From Olsenella_K sp051878835 (lineage in GTDB: Bacteria; Actinomycetota; Coriobacteriia; Coriobacteriales; Atopobiaceae), in the NCBI GenBank assembly GCA_051878835.1, contig JBJEKW010000027.1:1-64000 (forward strand): a DNA stretch of 64,000 nt. The letters run 5' to 3'. A program made the position numbers and the translations under genes. How positions within the stretch are numbered: position 1 is the first letter of the stretch; each line of letters starts with the position of its first letter. A model generated the notes under the pieces. It ran no database searches and was not told where the DNA came from. It worked only from the letters and a program-made list of their open reading frames with translations. Positions 18,087-30,379 of the stretch are shown piece by piece.

Positions 18087-18362
18087 CTAGCCGCGGTTGC
18101 GGCCACCGCGGCTGGAGACCACGGTGATCGTGTAGGGGAGCAGACCCATCACGCGAGCGCGCTTGATGGCCATTGCGATGTCGTGCTGATGCTGCGTGCA
18201 GGCGCCAGTGACGCGACGAGGCTTGATCTTGCCACGGTCGGTCATGAACTTGCGGAGAAGCTGCACATCCTTGTAGTCGATGTACTCGGTGTTCTCCTTG
18301 CAGAACTGGCAGTACTTGCGACGCGGCTGACGCTGATACTCTTGCTTTTGACGCTGAGCCAT
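18087..18362 (-). CDS. rpsR: 30S ribosomal protein bS18
   Basis: The 91-residue S18 contains YCQFCKE, the S18 core DYKDVQLLRKFMTDRGKIKP, and RRVTGACTQHQ. Cysteines and His in CQFC and CTQHQ fit a zinc-type (C+) version. It lies in the S6-SSB-S18 operon. Confidence 0.97.
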   Translation of the reverse strand: MAQRQKQEYQRQPRRKYCQFCKENTEYIDYKDVQLLRKFMTDRGKIKPRRVTGACTQHQHDIAMAIKRARVMGLLPYTITVVSSRGGRNRG

Positions 18363-18408
18363 GTCACGATGCCTTTCTTTGGGCGGCCGTCGGGCCGCCG
18401 CATCCTAC

Positions 18409-18930
18409 TTAAAAGGGGATGTCCTCGTCGAACACGTCCGCGTTGGGCGGGTTCGTCACAGGAGGACGCTGGGAGGTCTGAGGCTGGGCGGGTGCCTGCT
18501 GCTGCGGAGCCGGTGCCGCGTACGAGGGGCTGGGCGCGTTGTACGCCGGTGCCTCGTAGCCGCCCTGCTGCGGTTGCTGCCTGGGCTGTCCGCCCTGGCT
18601 GTTCCTGGGCGACATGAACTCGATCTCGTCCACGATCACCTCGAGCTTGCTCCTGCGCTGCCCGTCACGCTCCCACGAGCTGTAGCGGAGCTTGCCCTCG
18701 ATGGCCACCTTGGAACCCTTGCTCAGAAAGCGGGAAAGAGCGTCGGCACGGGAGCCAAACACGACGCAATCGACGAAGTTGGGAACGTCCTCCCACTCGC
18801 CCGTCTGCTGGTTGCGACGACGGTCGTTCACCGCGACGCCAAAGGTCAGGACCTGCGTTCCGCTGGTCGTGGACCTCAGCTCGGGGTCGCGCGTCAGATT
18901 GCCCGAGATGTTCACCCTGTTGATGCTCAT
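18409..18930 (-). CDS. ssb: Single-stranded DNA-binding protein
   Basis: The 173-residue protein has the OB fold (MSINRVNISGNLTRDPEL through about residue 105), a Gln/Pro/Ala-rich linker and the acidic partner-binding tip ending DEDIPF. ATG 18930 is better supported than GTG 18939 because the AGAGGT ribosome site is about 10 nt from the former and almost touches the latter. It sits between rpsF and rpsR, as is usual. Confidence 0.97.
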   Translation of the reverse strand: MSINRVNISGNLTRDPELRSTTSGTQVLTFGVAVNDRRRNQQTGEWEDVPNFVDCVVFGSRADALSRFLSKGSKVAIEGKLRYSSWERDGQRRSKLEVIVDEIEFMSPRNSQGGQPRQQPQQGGYEAPAYNAPSPSYAAPAPQQQAPAQPQTSQRPPVTNPPNADVFDEDIPF

Positions 18931-18977
18931 GATTCTCACTACCTCTCGTCTGCGGGACTATGCCCGCGCTTCCATGC

Positions 18978-19271
18978 CTACTCCTTGTCGTCGCGACGCA
19001 CGATCATGTGACGCTTGCACGTGTCGCTGATGCGCAGGACGCGATCGAGCTCGGCGATTGCGGAGGGAGCCGCGTGGAAGTTGACGAGGATGTAGTCACC
19101 CTCGGTGAGTCCGTCGATCTCGTAGGCCAGCTTGCGCTTGCCCCAGTCCTCGACGTTGTCGATGACGCCTCCGTCAACGGTCACGGCATCCTCGATGCGC
19201 TTGGAGACGCCGGCACGGGCCTCCTCAGTTGCGGTGGGATCGACAAAATACAGCAGTTCATAAGCCTTCAT
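18978..19271 (-). CDS. rpsF: 30S ribosomal protein bS6
   Basis: The 97-residue S6 starts MKAYELLYFVDP and carries WGKRKLAYEIDGLTEGDYILVNF and the closing ISDTCKRHMIVRRD. A strong AGAGGAGGTGACA ribosome site precedes the ATG. It is the first gene of the operon running to rplI. Confidence 0.97.
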   Translation of the reverse strand: MKAYELLYFVDPTATEEARAGVSKRIEDAVTVDGGVIDNVEDWGKRKLAYEIDGLTEGDYILVNFHAAPSAIAELDRVLRISDTCKRHMIVRRDDKE

Positions 19272-19344
19272 GTTGTCACCTCCTCTGGGCTAATGGCTCC
19301 GGGACGTGAAGGTTTGCACCCGGAGCAGGAAAGTACGGTTGTGC

Positions 19345-19353
19345 ACTATAGCA
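19345..19353 (-). promoter_or_regulatory. rpsF: Extended -10 promoter of the rpsF operon
   Basis: On the minus strand TGCTATAGT gives an extended -10 element about 75 nt before the rpsF start. A clear -35 is not seen, which is tolerated with a TGn extension. Confidence 0.6.
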
Positions 19354-19533
19354 CACGAACCGTCGGCTGCACGAAAGCCCTATAACTGCGCTGGCTCCCC
19401 TCGTGGCTGTCGCCTGCCTCCGTTCGCCCCTCCAACGCGGCACCCATTGGAACCGTAGCAAACCCCACTTGCCACAAGCTGGCCCAGGGCTGTCAGCTAG
19501 ATTGCCACGGTTTGACGAAGCGGCAGCTCATTC

Positions 19534-19544
19534 GCCCTTCTTGC
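19534..19544 (+). repeat. Dispersed intergenic 11-mer, copy 3
   Basis: Exact GCCCTTCTTGC in the rpsF upstream region. Confidence 0.7.
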
Positions 19545-19589
19545 CTTTGTTTTGGTTTGAATCGTTATGTAGTGCACACGCAGGTCCTC

Positions 19590-19628
19590 CATAACGAAGC
19601 GCCCCCCGGACCGAAGTCCGGGGGCGCT
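19590..19628 (-). terminator. Terminator after the DUF4013 protein gene
   Basis: On the minus strand, arms GCGCCCCCGGAC and GTCCGGGGGGCGC with a short loop, followed by TTCGTTAT. It lies about 120 nt past the stop. Confidence 0.55.
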
Positions 19629-19696
19629 GCCTCTGCGATTCGATTCGTCTGGAATATTCGGTTTGTCCTTCTCCAGGCCCACAACACATCCACTGT

Positions 19697-19707
19697 GCAA
19701 GAAGGGC
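19697..19707 (-). repeat. Dispersed intergenic 11-mer, copy 4
   Basis: Exact GCCCTTCTTGC on the minus strand, about 45 nt after the stop of the 19751-21199 gene. Its flank (GCAT before it) matches copy 5. Confidence 0.7.
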
Positions 19708-19750
19708 ATGCGGCTCGACAGCTCTCCATCTATCCGCGAGCCCGTTTCAT

Positions 19751-21199
19751 CTACTCCTGAGAATCACCCTGCGACTCGCTGGGGCTGGCCGCAACTCCCT
19801 GGCTCTGGGCGCAGGCGGTGCCGGAGGCCGGTGCCTCTGCAGACGCGGAGACGTCCGTGGAAGCCGCCGGGGCGGGTGCGGCGTCCAGCCTAGTCGTGGG
19901 CTGAGCCGGCATCTGGGTCGTGACCTCGTCACCAGACCCGAGCACGGTGGTGGGCTCGGCGGACTCAGCGGGTACAGAAGGCGCCGGCACCTGGGTCGGC
20001 TGGGCGGCAACGGGGGAGTCGACGGTCGGTGCAACCGGCGGCTCGGGCTGCGTGCTCACGGGCGGCATGGGGATGGGGGCCTTCGGGGCCACGGGCGCAT
20101 GGGGAGCCTCGGGCGTGCTCGAAACGTCAAATGCTGGCGCGGCGGGAGCCGGAGACTCAGCCGGCTGCGCAGACTGCTGAGCATTAGGGGCAGGCTGCTG
20201 GACCGGCGACGGTGCGGCGGCAGGCGTAGCTCCAGGTGCGGCAGCTGACGCCGTCTGGGGAGCCTGACCAGCCGGAGCCATGGGCAGCTGCGGAGCACCG
20301 GAGCTGGGAGCCGTATCCTGGGGCAGGGGGTCGGAGCTCGTTCCCCAGCGGGGCACGTCGAACTGGCGCATCCACAGGGCCGTGGCCGTTGTGGTCAGCA
20401 TGCGGAAGATCACATGCACCAGGTTCAGGCAGAAAAGCATCAGCACCAGGGCGGGGATGGAGCTGGAGATGGCGTGCAGCAGGTCCTGCGTGGCCATCCA
20501 GGTGCTCATGTCCATGCCGTTGGACATGCCGTACCCGTACATCATGCCGTAGGAGCCCGACCCCACGTTCTCGACGAGGCTGACGATGGAGGGCAGCAGC
20601 ATGCCCAGAAGGGCGATGCCAAAAACGGCCACGACGGCACCGGCGATGAGGCCGCCCAAAAGGTCGATGCCCACGACACGCCACAGGTCGCCGAAGTCGC
20701 GGCGGAACATCTGGAATATGCGGTCCAGCCTGAAGCCAGTGCCCAGCCTCTCGTATATGGTCGCGCGCAGCTGAGCCACCAGGGCCATGACGCTCCAGAT
20801 GAGGCCACCCACAAAGAAGGCCAGGTCGACCAGGTCCGACCAGCCGCTGTTCTCGTAGTGGGGAATCAGGCTCAGCAAGCCGTTCACGATCCAGTAGGCC
20901 ACGCACAGCGCGGCCACCCACACCAGCCCTACGAGGAATCCGCGCCAGCCGCTGGAGATGAGCTTGCCCACCTTTACGTTCTTCTGCTTTGGGGCGGCGT
21001 CCACGTTCCACGCAGTCAGGCGACCCCACTCAAGGGCGTAGCCGTTGATGCCCAGGTCTCCAAAAACGGGGACGAAGCGCGCCACCGACATGACCAGCAT
21101 GGGCTTTATCCAGCCCTTCTGCTGGGTCAGAAGCGCCCACGAGCGCGAGAGGTAGTGCCCCTGCCGGGTCGGCGCGCCGTCTGTCTGATTTTGTGCCAT
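19751..21199 (-). CDS. DUF4013-type multi-pass membrane protein with Pro/Ala-rich tail
   Basis: The 482-residue protein has an N-terminal segment (GHYLSRSWALLTQQKGWIKPMLVMSV) followed by about six hydrophobic segments up to residue 290. This layout resembles DUF4013 membrane proteins, whose role is unknown. The last 190 residues form a Pro/Ala/Ser/Thr/Gln-rich, probably disordered cytoplasmic tail. ATG 21199 has a GAGGTG ribosome site. It appears to be a single-gene unit. The DUF4013 assignment rests on pattern only. Confidence 0.7.
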   Translation of the reverse strand: MAQNQTDGAPTRQGHYLSRSWALLTQQKGWIKPMLVMSVARFVPVFGDLGINGYALEWGRLTAWNVDAAPKQKNVKVGKLISSGWRGFLVGLVWVAALCVAYWIVNGLLSLIPHYENSGWSDLVDLAFFVGGLIWSVMALVAQLRATIYERLGTGFRLDRIFQMFRRDFGDLWRVVGIDLLGGLIAGAVVAVFGIALLGMLLPSIVSLVENVGSGSYGMMYGYGMSNGMDMSTWMATQDLLHAISSSIPALVLMLFCLNLVHVIFRMLTTTATALWMRQFDVPRWGTSSDPLPQDTAPSSGAPQLPMAPAGQAPQTASAAAPGATPAAAPSPVQQPAPNAQQSAQPAESPAPAAPAFDVSSTPEAPHAPVAPKAPIPMPPVSTQPEPPVAPTVDSPVAAQPTQVPAPSVPAESAEPTTVLGSGDEVTTQMPAQPTTRLDAAPAPAASTDVSASAEAPASGTACAQSQGVAASPSESQGDSQE

Positions 21200-21342
21200 C
21201 GAAACACCTCGATTGGTTCTGCCAAGTCAAGTGATGGCTAGAGCATACCCGACAGCACGGCGTCTACGCCACCGCCCCACCCGGGCAAGAAAATCGACGT
21301 AAAAAAGACCGGCCCACAGGACCGGTCCGATGCCTTAAATGG

Positions 21343-21429
21343 CGGAGGAGGAGGGATTCGAACCCTCGTACCCCCGAAGGGGTAAACGGTTTTCGAGACC
21401 GCCGCATTCAACCACTCTGCCACCCCTCC
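21343..21429 (-). tRNA. tRNA-Ser (anticodon CGA)
   Basis: An 87-nt class II tRNA on the minus strand with acceptor GGAGGGG pairing to CTCCTCC, a long variable arm, a GTTCGAATC T-loop and anticodon loop CTCGAAA. CCA is not encoded. Confidence 0.95.
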
Positions 21430-21479
21430 GTAAGGGTGACGCGGCGCCCCAAAATGGGACGCCGCGAAAGTTTTACTGG

Positions 21480-21567
21480 CGGAGAGTCTGGGATTTGAAC
21501 CCAGGATACGCTTTAGACGTATACACGATTTCCAATCGTGCTCCTTCGGCCACTCGGACAACTCTCC
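21480..21567 (-). tRNA. tRNA-Ser (anticodon GGA)
   Basis: An 88-nt class II tRNA on the minus strand with acceptor GGAGAGT/ACTCTCC, anticodon loop TTGGAAA, a long variable arm and a GTTCAAATC T-loop. It is upstream of the other tRNA-Ser and probably cotranscribed with it. CCA is not encoded. Confidence 0.95.
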
Positions 21568-21584
21568 GTAAAACCGCAGGGGTT

Positions 21585-21590
21585 AGTATA
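21585..21590 (-). promoter_or_regulatory. Candidate -10 box of the tRNA-Ser pair
   Basis: TATACT on the minus strand 18 nt upstream of the tRNA-Ser(GGA) 5' end, a distance typical of tRNA promoters. Confidence 0.5.
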
Positions 21591-21636
21591 CAGGAACCCA
21601 CTGCGTCTTGGCCAGACTTTTCTAGAAAATATTTTT

Positions 21637-23478
<1,842 letters not shown>

Positions 23479-23557
23479 GCGTTCCCCGTTTCTAGTCCTC
23501 GGCCCACCCAACCACATCCGGGCGGACCACTACTACATATGTATTAGGCAAGAAGGA

Positions 23558-23574
23558 CAGCGGTATTACCGCTG
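23558..23574 (-). terminator. Palindromic hairpin upstream of typA
   Basis: A perfect 17-nt palindrome CAGCGGTAWTACCGCTG whose centre is the GTAWTAC motif. On the minus strand it lies 20 nt after the stop of the 23595-24056 gene and is followed by TCCTTCTTGCC, a near copy of the dispersed 11-mer. It could be a terminator or an operator. Confidence 0.55.
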
Positions 23575-23594
23575 GTTGTTTGCGCATATGGTCG

Positions 23595-24056
23595 CTACAG
23601 CAGCGAGTCCAGCTCGCCGGCCGGCGCAGGCTCGCTCCATCGGAACCTGTCGTGCTTTCCGCGGCCCGTGAAGAACGAGTAGGCGGAGTAGCTCTTTCGC
23701 CCGCGCTCCCCGAACTCCACCAACAAAGCGTCCCGGTACGCACCGTCCGTGTCGCACACCATGCCCTCGTACGCGACCGCGTAGCGAACGGGCTCGCCAA
23801 GGTGGCTCTTCGGGTCGCCTCCGGCGGCCGCCAGTTTCAGCACCTGCTCGTGGGCCGCGCGCAGCGTCTCCTCCGGACCGTCATCGGCAAACTGGAAGGA
23901 GGCCACGTTTCTCTGCGCGTCCTCAACCACCACGAGCACGTTCACCGGCTGCCCGTCGGCCAGAAGGTCCAGGGCGTCACCCATGAGTGCGCTCGACAGC
24001 TGGTCCAGCTCGGGCGAGATGTCCCCGCGCTCGTCGTTGTTGACTGACTCCGCCAT
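23595..24056 (-). CDS. Conserved-looking cytoplasmic protein of unknown function
   Basis: I do not recognise this 153-residue protein. It has an acidic N-terminus, no membrane segment and a central block (QPVNVLVVVEDAQRNVASFQF, then LVEFGERGRKSYSAYSFFTGRGKHDRF) that looks like a compact alpha/beta domain. ATG 24056 has an AGAGGG ribosome site. It is followed by the palindromic hairpin and then typA, and lies downstream of the ribbon-helix-helix gene. Confidence 0.65.
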   Translation of the reverse strand: MAESVNNDERGDISPELDQLSSALMGDALDLLADGQPVNVLVVVEDAQRNVASFQFADDGPEETLRAAHEQVLKLAAAGGDPKSHLGEPVRYAVAYEGMVCDTDGAYRDALLVEFGERGRKSYSAYSFFTGRGKHDRFRWSEPAPAGELDSLL

Positions 24057-24185
24057 CTGACCCTCTTTCTCTGTAATCGGCAAGCGGCAACAATATCCAT
24101 GTGAATAGTAGCGCTCCGACGTACCCAACCTTGCGTGACCGCAGGTGGCACACGTCATCTGTGGCACTTCTCCATGTGCTGCGCC

Positions 24186-25007
24186 CTAGTGGGTCACCAA
24201 TATGACGATGATGCCCATGACCAGGCTCACGATGACAGCCACCAGCACGGGAAGCCAGGGCGACATCTGCGGCGCGGGGGCAGGAGTTGGCTCGGGGGCG
24301 GGGGTGGGATGGGCCGCAGCGTACTCGTTCATGACGTCGGTCATGATCTTTCGCGTGCGCTCCTCCTCCTGGCGCTCCTTCTCCTCCTCGCTTAGCTGGG
24401 GCGACTTGGCCTCCTCGATGGCGGGGTCGGCCAGCTCGCCCTCAACCTCCACCGTCTCGGGCTCCGTGTTCTTGCGGATGTGCGCGATGGCCTCGTTCAT
24501 CTGCTTCATCTGCTCGGACTTCATCTGGCTGTCCTTTGCCAGGAGGTCCAGCTTCTTCGAGAGGTCGGCCACCTCCGCCACAGATGCGGGACGCTGCTGG
24601 TCGGTCATCTGGATGCCCAGGCGCGCGTAGTAGCCAAGGGCCTCCGCCTCGCTGCACTCGTGCGCCTTCGCGTACTCCTGCACCTTCTGCCTGACGTCGG
24701 CGGGAACTATGGCCTGCTGGGTTGAGGACTCGCGAAGCGACTCGGCGGTCTTCGAAAGGCCCTGCAGCTGGTCCATGACCTTGCCGAAGTGCTGGTCCAT
24801 GCTCTGGCCCAGGTCCGCCGCAGGCTGCGCGCCAGACGCGTCAGCCTCCGCAGTGGTGCCTCCCTCGTCCTCCAGCTTCATGCCGGCGCGGGCGAAGTGG
24901 CTCATGGCCTCGGCCTTGGTGCACTGGTGCTCCTCAGCGTACGACTGAATCCTGTCGTTGATGTCCTCCGGCATGCGCATGCTGAAGGTGGTGGGCTTCT
25001 TTGGCAT
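24186..25007 (-). CDS. Tail-anchored protein with two ribbon-helix-helix-like modules
   Basis: The 273-residue protein starts with an RHH/CopG-like module (residues 5-45, TTFSMRMPEDINDRIQSYAE...) and has a second similar module at about 100-135 (VPADVRQKVQEYAKAHECSE...). Both share the pattern of a short strand, then two helices ending in an ARxGxxM/ARLGIQM motif. A charged coiled-coil (about 140-225), a Pro/Ala-rich linker and a C-terminal membrane segment (about 252-272) follow, with only one or two residues outside. RHH domains normally bind DNA as dimers, so a membrane-tethered DNA-binding protein is inferred. Upstream lies the densest GTAWTAC cluster, a candidate operator array. The RHH call is from pattern, not alignment. 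Confidence 0.7.
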   Translation of the reverse strand: MPKKPTTFSMRMPEDINDRIQSYAEEHQCTKAEAMSHFARAGMKLEDEGGTTAEADASGAQPAADLGQSMDQHFGKVMDQLQGLSKTAESLRESSTQQAIVPADVRQKVQEYAKAHECSEAEALGYYARLGIQMTDQQRPASVAEVADLSKKLDLLAKDSQMKSEQMKQMNEAIAHIRKNTEPETVEVEGELADPAIEEAKSPQLSEEEKERQEEERTRKIMTDVMNEYAAAHPTPAPEPTPAPAPQMSPWLPVLVAVIVSLVMGIIVILVTH

Positions 25008-25035
25008 TAATGCTCTTTCCTTGGCTTGAAATACC

Positions 25036-25288
25036 GTATTAATCTAGCCCACCCGCATGCTACGCATGCAACACACGACGTAATACCATACTTAAACCGC
25101 AGCAATACGGTACTACGGTCGTAATACAACTGTGGGTACCAACGTGATGCGCTGCCGGCGTACTACACCGCTACGTTCTATCTAGGTACTTGTATTAACC
25201 AATATTTACCTGGTGTAATACGTTACTAAAGTTCATTCTCTGTATGTATTAATGTGTCTCCCGCCGCTGCCAGCAGGACACGGTATTA
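25036..25288. repeat. GTAWTAC motif cluster A
   Basis: Seven TAATAC/GTATTA cores lie within 253 bp upstream of the RHH gene (25036, 25081, 25122, 25192, 25216, 25246, 25283). Four are full GTAWTAC. Two GTACTAC variants (about 25111 and 25160) lie among them. See findings. Confidence 0.7.
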
Positions 25289-25944
25289 CATAGTGCAGCA
25301 ACGTAGAGCCCCTAGTCATACACGGCGAGAGATCACGTCAGCGCTACGTTGCGGGCACAGCGGCAGTCGCAGGTGCGATGCCAGTTGTATACATCTCCAG
25401 CCCCATCGCGACTGCACCGCCCGAATGCGCCTCGCCTGGCACAACCTTCGACACACCCCGCGCTCTACGACAGACTCGGACGGGATGGCCCCGGCAGGTC
25501 GTCTGATCCACCGTCTGGTCCACATACCCCTACGCCCTCACAGAAGTCGACAGCGAACGTGGGGCCGTCTGAGGCGTCTTAGAAATAACTTAGGGATAGA
25601 AGTGACGAGTCAGTCTCCGCTGGCATTACAAGGCCTCACACGATCTCGAACTTCAGGGCGCACGCTGGTGACTACTACGGACGGCTCGTCTCGTCCTGTG
25701 TGCAAACCACCCACGAACGCGATGAGCGCTCAGCGTGGCACGGTGGCTCCCGTTGGAATGCAAACGCTCCATTGGACATCGGTAGCTCTTTGGGCTGATT
25801 CCTGGTTAAGAGGGCTCTCCGGACCTCGTAGCTTGCCTTCGGTCCAAGGGACGCGGCGCAAGTCCCGGAGCCCCTCTGCCTGGGGACCCTACCGCGATAT
25901 GCGGACAACGCGGGGAGGCAGCATCCGTACATCTCACGTGCAAG
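25289..25944. other. Non-coding stretch upstream of the RHH gene
   Basis: About 650 bp with no convincing gene. A long plus-strand frame is open across it, but its translation is rich in Arg, Ser and Thr, has no ribosome site and resembles no protein family. I see no tmRNA, RNase P or SRP RNA signature. The base composition is less GC-rich than the genes around it. Confidence 0.5.
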
Positions 25945-25976
25945 AAAAAAAAGCCGGGGGTCATATGACCTCCGGC
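25945..25976 (-). terminator. Terminator after tRNA-Ala
   Basis: On the minus strand, GCCGGAGGTCA and TGACCCCCGGC arms are followed by eight T residues. Confidence 0.9.
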
Positions 25977-25987
25977 TAGCGTATTCA

Positions 25988-26063
25988 TGGTGGAGACAAT
26001 GGGGTTCGAACCCACGACCTCAGGCTTGCAAAGCCCGCGCTCTCCCAGCTGAGCTATGTCCCC
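25988..26063 (-). tRNA. tRNA-Ala (anticodon TGC)
   Basis: A 76-nt tRNA on the minus strand with acceptor GGGGACA/TGTCTCC, anticodon loop TTTGCAA, GGTTCGAACC T-arm and encoded CCA. It lies 84 nt downstream of tRNA-Ile. Confidence 0.96.
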
Positions 26064-26085
26064 GAAACGCGGATGGAACTGCCTT

Positions 26086-26130
26086 CTTAATAATAATCGC
26101 CCCAGCGGCGACTCGGCTCACGCTGGGGCG
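26086..26130 (-). terminator. Terminator-like hairpin between tRNA-Ile and tRNA-Ala
   Basis: Perfect CGCCCCAGCG/CGCTGGGGCG arms with a 12-nt loop, followed on the minus strand by ATTATTATTAAG. It could partly uncouple tRNA-Ala from tRNA-Ile, or act as a processing hairpin. Confidence 0.6.
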
Positions 26131-26147
26131 ACTATTGTCGAAGAAAG

Positions 26148-26224
26148 TGGTGGGCCCGACAAGGTTCGAACTTGTGACCTCCCGGTTATCAGCCGGACGC
26201 TCTAACCAACTGAGCTACGGGCCC
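26148..26224 (-). tRNA. tRNA-Ile (anticodon GAT)
   Basis: A 77-nt tRNA on the minus strand with acceptor GGGCCCG/CGGGCCC, anticodon loop CTGATAA, AGTTCGAACCT T-arm region and encoded CCA. A consensus promoter lies just upstream. The tRNA-Ile/tRNA-Ala pair often sits in rRNA operons, but no rRNA is present here. Confidence 0.96.
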
Positions 26225-26238
26225 ATCCGCGAGGAAAG

Positions 26239-26267
26239 AATATACGCGGCTCGACCCTCTTTGTCAA
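26239..26267 (-). promoter_or_regulatory. Consensus promoter of tRNA-Ile
   Basis: On the minus strand TTGACA (26267-26262), a 17-bp spacer and TATATT (26244-26239), ending 14 nt before the tRNA-Ile 5' end. It is the best sigma70-type match seen in the window. Confidence 0.85.
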
Positions 26268-26510
26268 ACGCGAATTGGAACTTTTTTTCGCGATACACAC
26301 GCCGTACTGGTTTACCGCAGATGTTCGCCGCTTTTTTATTTAAATATATATTCAAAATTTCTCTTCTCGGCTGCCCTTTTTGGCCTCATGAGGGACGCTT
26401 GAGCCCACAGGTCCTCTTTGGAATCAGAAAAAAGTTTCGGGAAACCGGACGGCACCTGGTCCGCCGTTTGTGAAGGCCAAGCGCCAGCCACGGGCAAACT
26501 TTGGAATTCT

Positions 26511-26539
26511 TTGTTCTTGCAGCGAAATATGGGTACGAT
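26511..26539 (+). promoter_or_regulatory. Candidate promoter of the bifunctional nuclease gene
   Basis: TTGTTC (26511-26516), 17-bp spacer, TACGAT (26534-26539), 33 nt before the ATG. The AT-rich stretch 26270-26370 further upstream holds no gene. Confidence 0.5.
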
Positions 26540-26571
26540 ATCCACCCGAACAGTATGTGGGAGGTATCGGT

Positions 26572-27132
26572 ATGTCGCTCGTTCGTATGGATATCCAGGC
26601 CGTTGTGGTTGGCGGAGGCGTGGCCTCCTCCCTTGTGGTCCTGAAGCCCCACGGGAAGCGGGGCCATTCTTCTACGAAGCTCCCCATTCGCATTGGCGCC
26701 GTCGAGTCGGCGGCCATCAGCATGGGCGTGGACGGCCAGCAATCCAACCGGCCCATGACGCACGACCTCATGCTCAGCGTCATCGACGCCCTGGACGGCA
26801 GCCTGACTGGCGTCAGCATCAGCGAGGTCCACGGGACCACGTTCTACGCCCAGCTGCGCCTCCTGAAGCCCGACGGCGAGCAGGTGCTGGTGGACGCCCG
26901 CCCCTCCGACGCCATCGCCCTGGCGGTGCGCACGCACGCCCCCATCTTTGCCGAGCAGGAGGTCCTGGATACCGCCGGCATGCCCGACTTCCGCGCCGTG
27001 CGCGAGGAGGAGCAGCAGGAGGAGATCCAGAAGTTCCACGAGTTCGTGGAGAACCTCTCGCCCGACGACTTCAGCATGTCTGCCCACGGCGGCTCTGACG
27101 AGCCCGACGGCGGGCAGGCCCCCGAGGCCTAG
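26572..27132 (+). CDS. Bifunctional nuclease (DUF151) family protein
   Basis: The 186-residue protein matches the BFN/DUF151 family, first described in plants with both RNase and DNase activity; the bacterial role is poorly defined. Family features seen are the LPIRIGAVESAAI segment, the central RPMTHDLMLSVIDALDG motif and the C-terminal DARPSDAIALAVRTHAPIFA motif. The last 40 residues are acidic and probably disordered. ATG 26572 has a GGGAGG ribosome site 7 nt away. It is an isolated plus-strand gene among minus-strand neighbours. Confidence 0.9.
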   Translation: MSLVRMDIQAVVVGGGVASSLVVLKPHGKRGHSSTKLPIRIGAVESAAISMGVDGQQSNRPMTHDLMLSVIDALDGSLTGVSISEVHGTTFYAQLRLLKPDGEQVLVDARPSDAIALAVRTHAPIFAEQEVLDTAGMPDFRAVREEEQQEEIQKFHEFVENLSPDDFSMSAHGGSDEPDGGQAPEA

Positions 27133-27171
27133 CCGCGCCAGGAGGACGCCGCGCCACACGATGCGCCACTC

Positions 27172-27229
27172 ACGGAGGCACCATTTGGTATGTTAGCCAC
27201 GTCGTTAACATACCGAATGGTGCCTCCGT
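27172..27229. repeat. Long inverted repeat 1 after the bifunctional nuclease gene
   Basis: 24-nt arms (27172-27195 and 27206-27229) with a single mismatch that would be a G-U pair in RNA, and a 10-nt loop. No T-run follows. It may terminate the plus-strand gene or be a small mobile palindrome. Confidence 0.7.
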
Positions 27230-27322
27230 CATATGTGGATGGCACGGACCGACGGACGATGCGGCGGACGCGTAGGTGGTCCGGACAAGATGGGATGATG
27301 GGTGCCAACAAGCCACGCGACA

Positions 27323-27374
27323 GGGGCACAGTTTGACTCGTTTTCGCTTGTGAAAACGAGTCAAACTGTGCCCC
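27323..27374. repeat. Long inverted repeat 2, perfect 23-bp arms
   Basis: Perfect arms at 27323-27345 and 27352-27374 with a 6-nt loop. The arms begin GGGGCACAGTTTGACTCG. It is unusually long for a terminator and has no T-run beyond those inside its arms. Confidence 0.75.
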
Positions 27375-27403
27375 TCAGCCGTTGTCAGACATGACAACAC
27401 ACG

Positions 27404-27434
27404 GAAGGGCCCCAGAGAAGCTCTGGGGCCCTTC
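27404..27434 (-). terminator. Terminator-like hairpin after gyrA
   Basis: GAAGGGCCCCAGAG and CTCTGGGGCCCTTC arms (14 bp) about 30 nt past the gyrA stop. The following minus-strand sequence is only moderately T-rich. Confidence 0.7.
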
Positions 27435-27463
27435 TGCGGTGCTATGCGGTCGTCCGTGGCGGA

Positions 27464-30313
<2,850 letters not shown>

Positions 30314-30379
30314 GTAAAACCTCTTTTCTAGGCGTCTAAGGCGTCAAGAAGCGCAGGCGGGCGGCGGCCCGCCCACAGG

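Larger units (their letters stand above)
19272..19750. other. Intergenic region between rpsF and the DUF4013 protein
   Basis: No gene is supported. It holds the rpsF promoter (about 19345-19353), a terminator hairpin (19590-19628) and two exact copies of the dispersed 11-mer in opposite orientation (19534-19544 and 19697-19707). Confidence 0.6.

Noticed and set aside
25254..25979. A 241-codon plus-strand frame in the gap upstream of the RHH gene
   Set aside because: It has no ribosome site, an Arg/Ser/Thr-rich composition, and its end overlaps the tRNA-Ala terminator. It looks like chance openness in GC-rich DNA.
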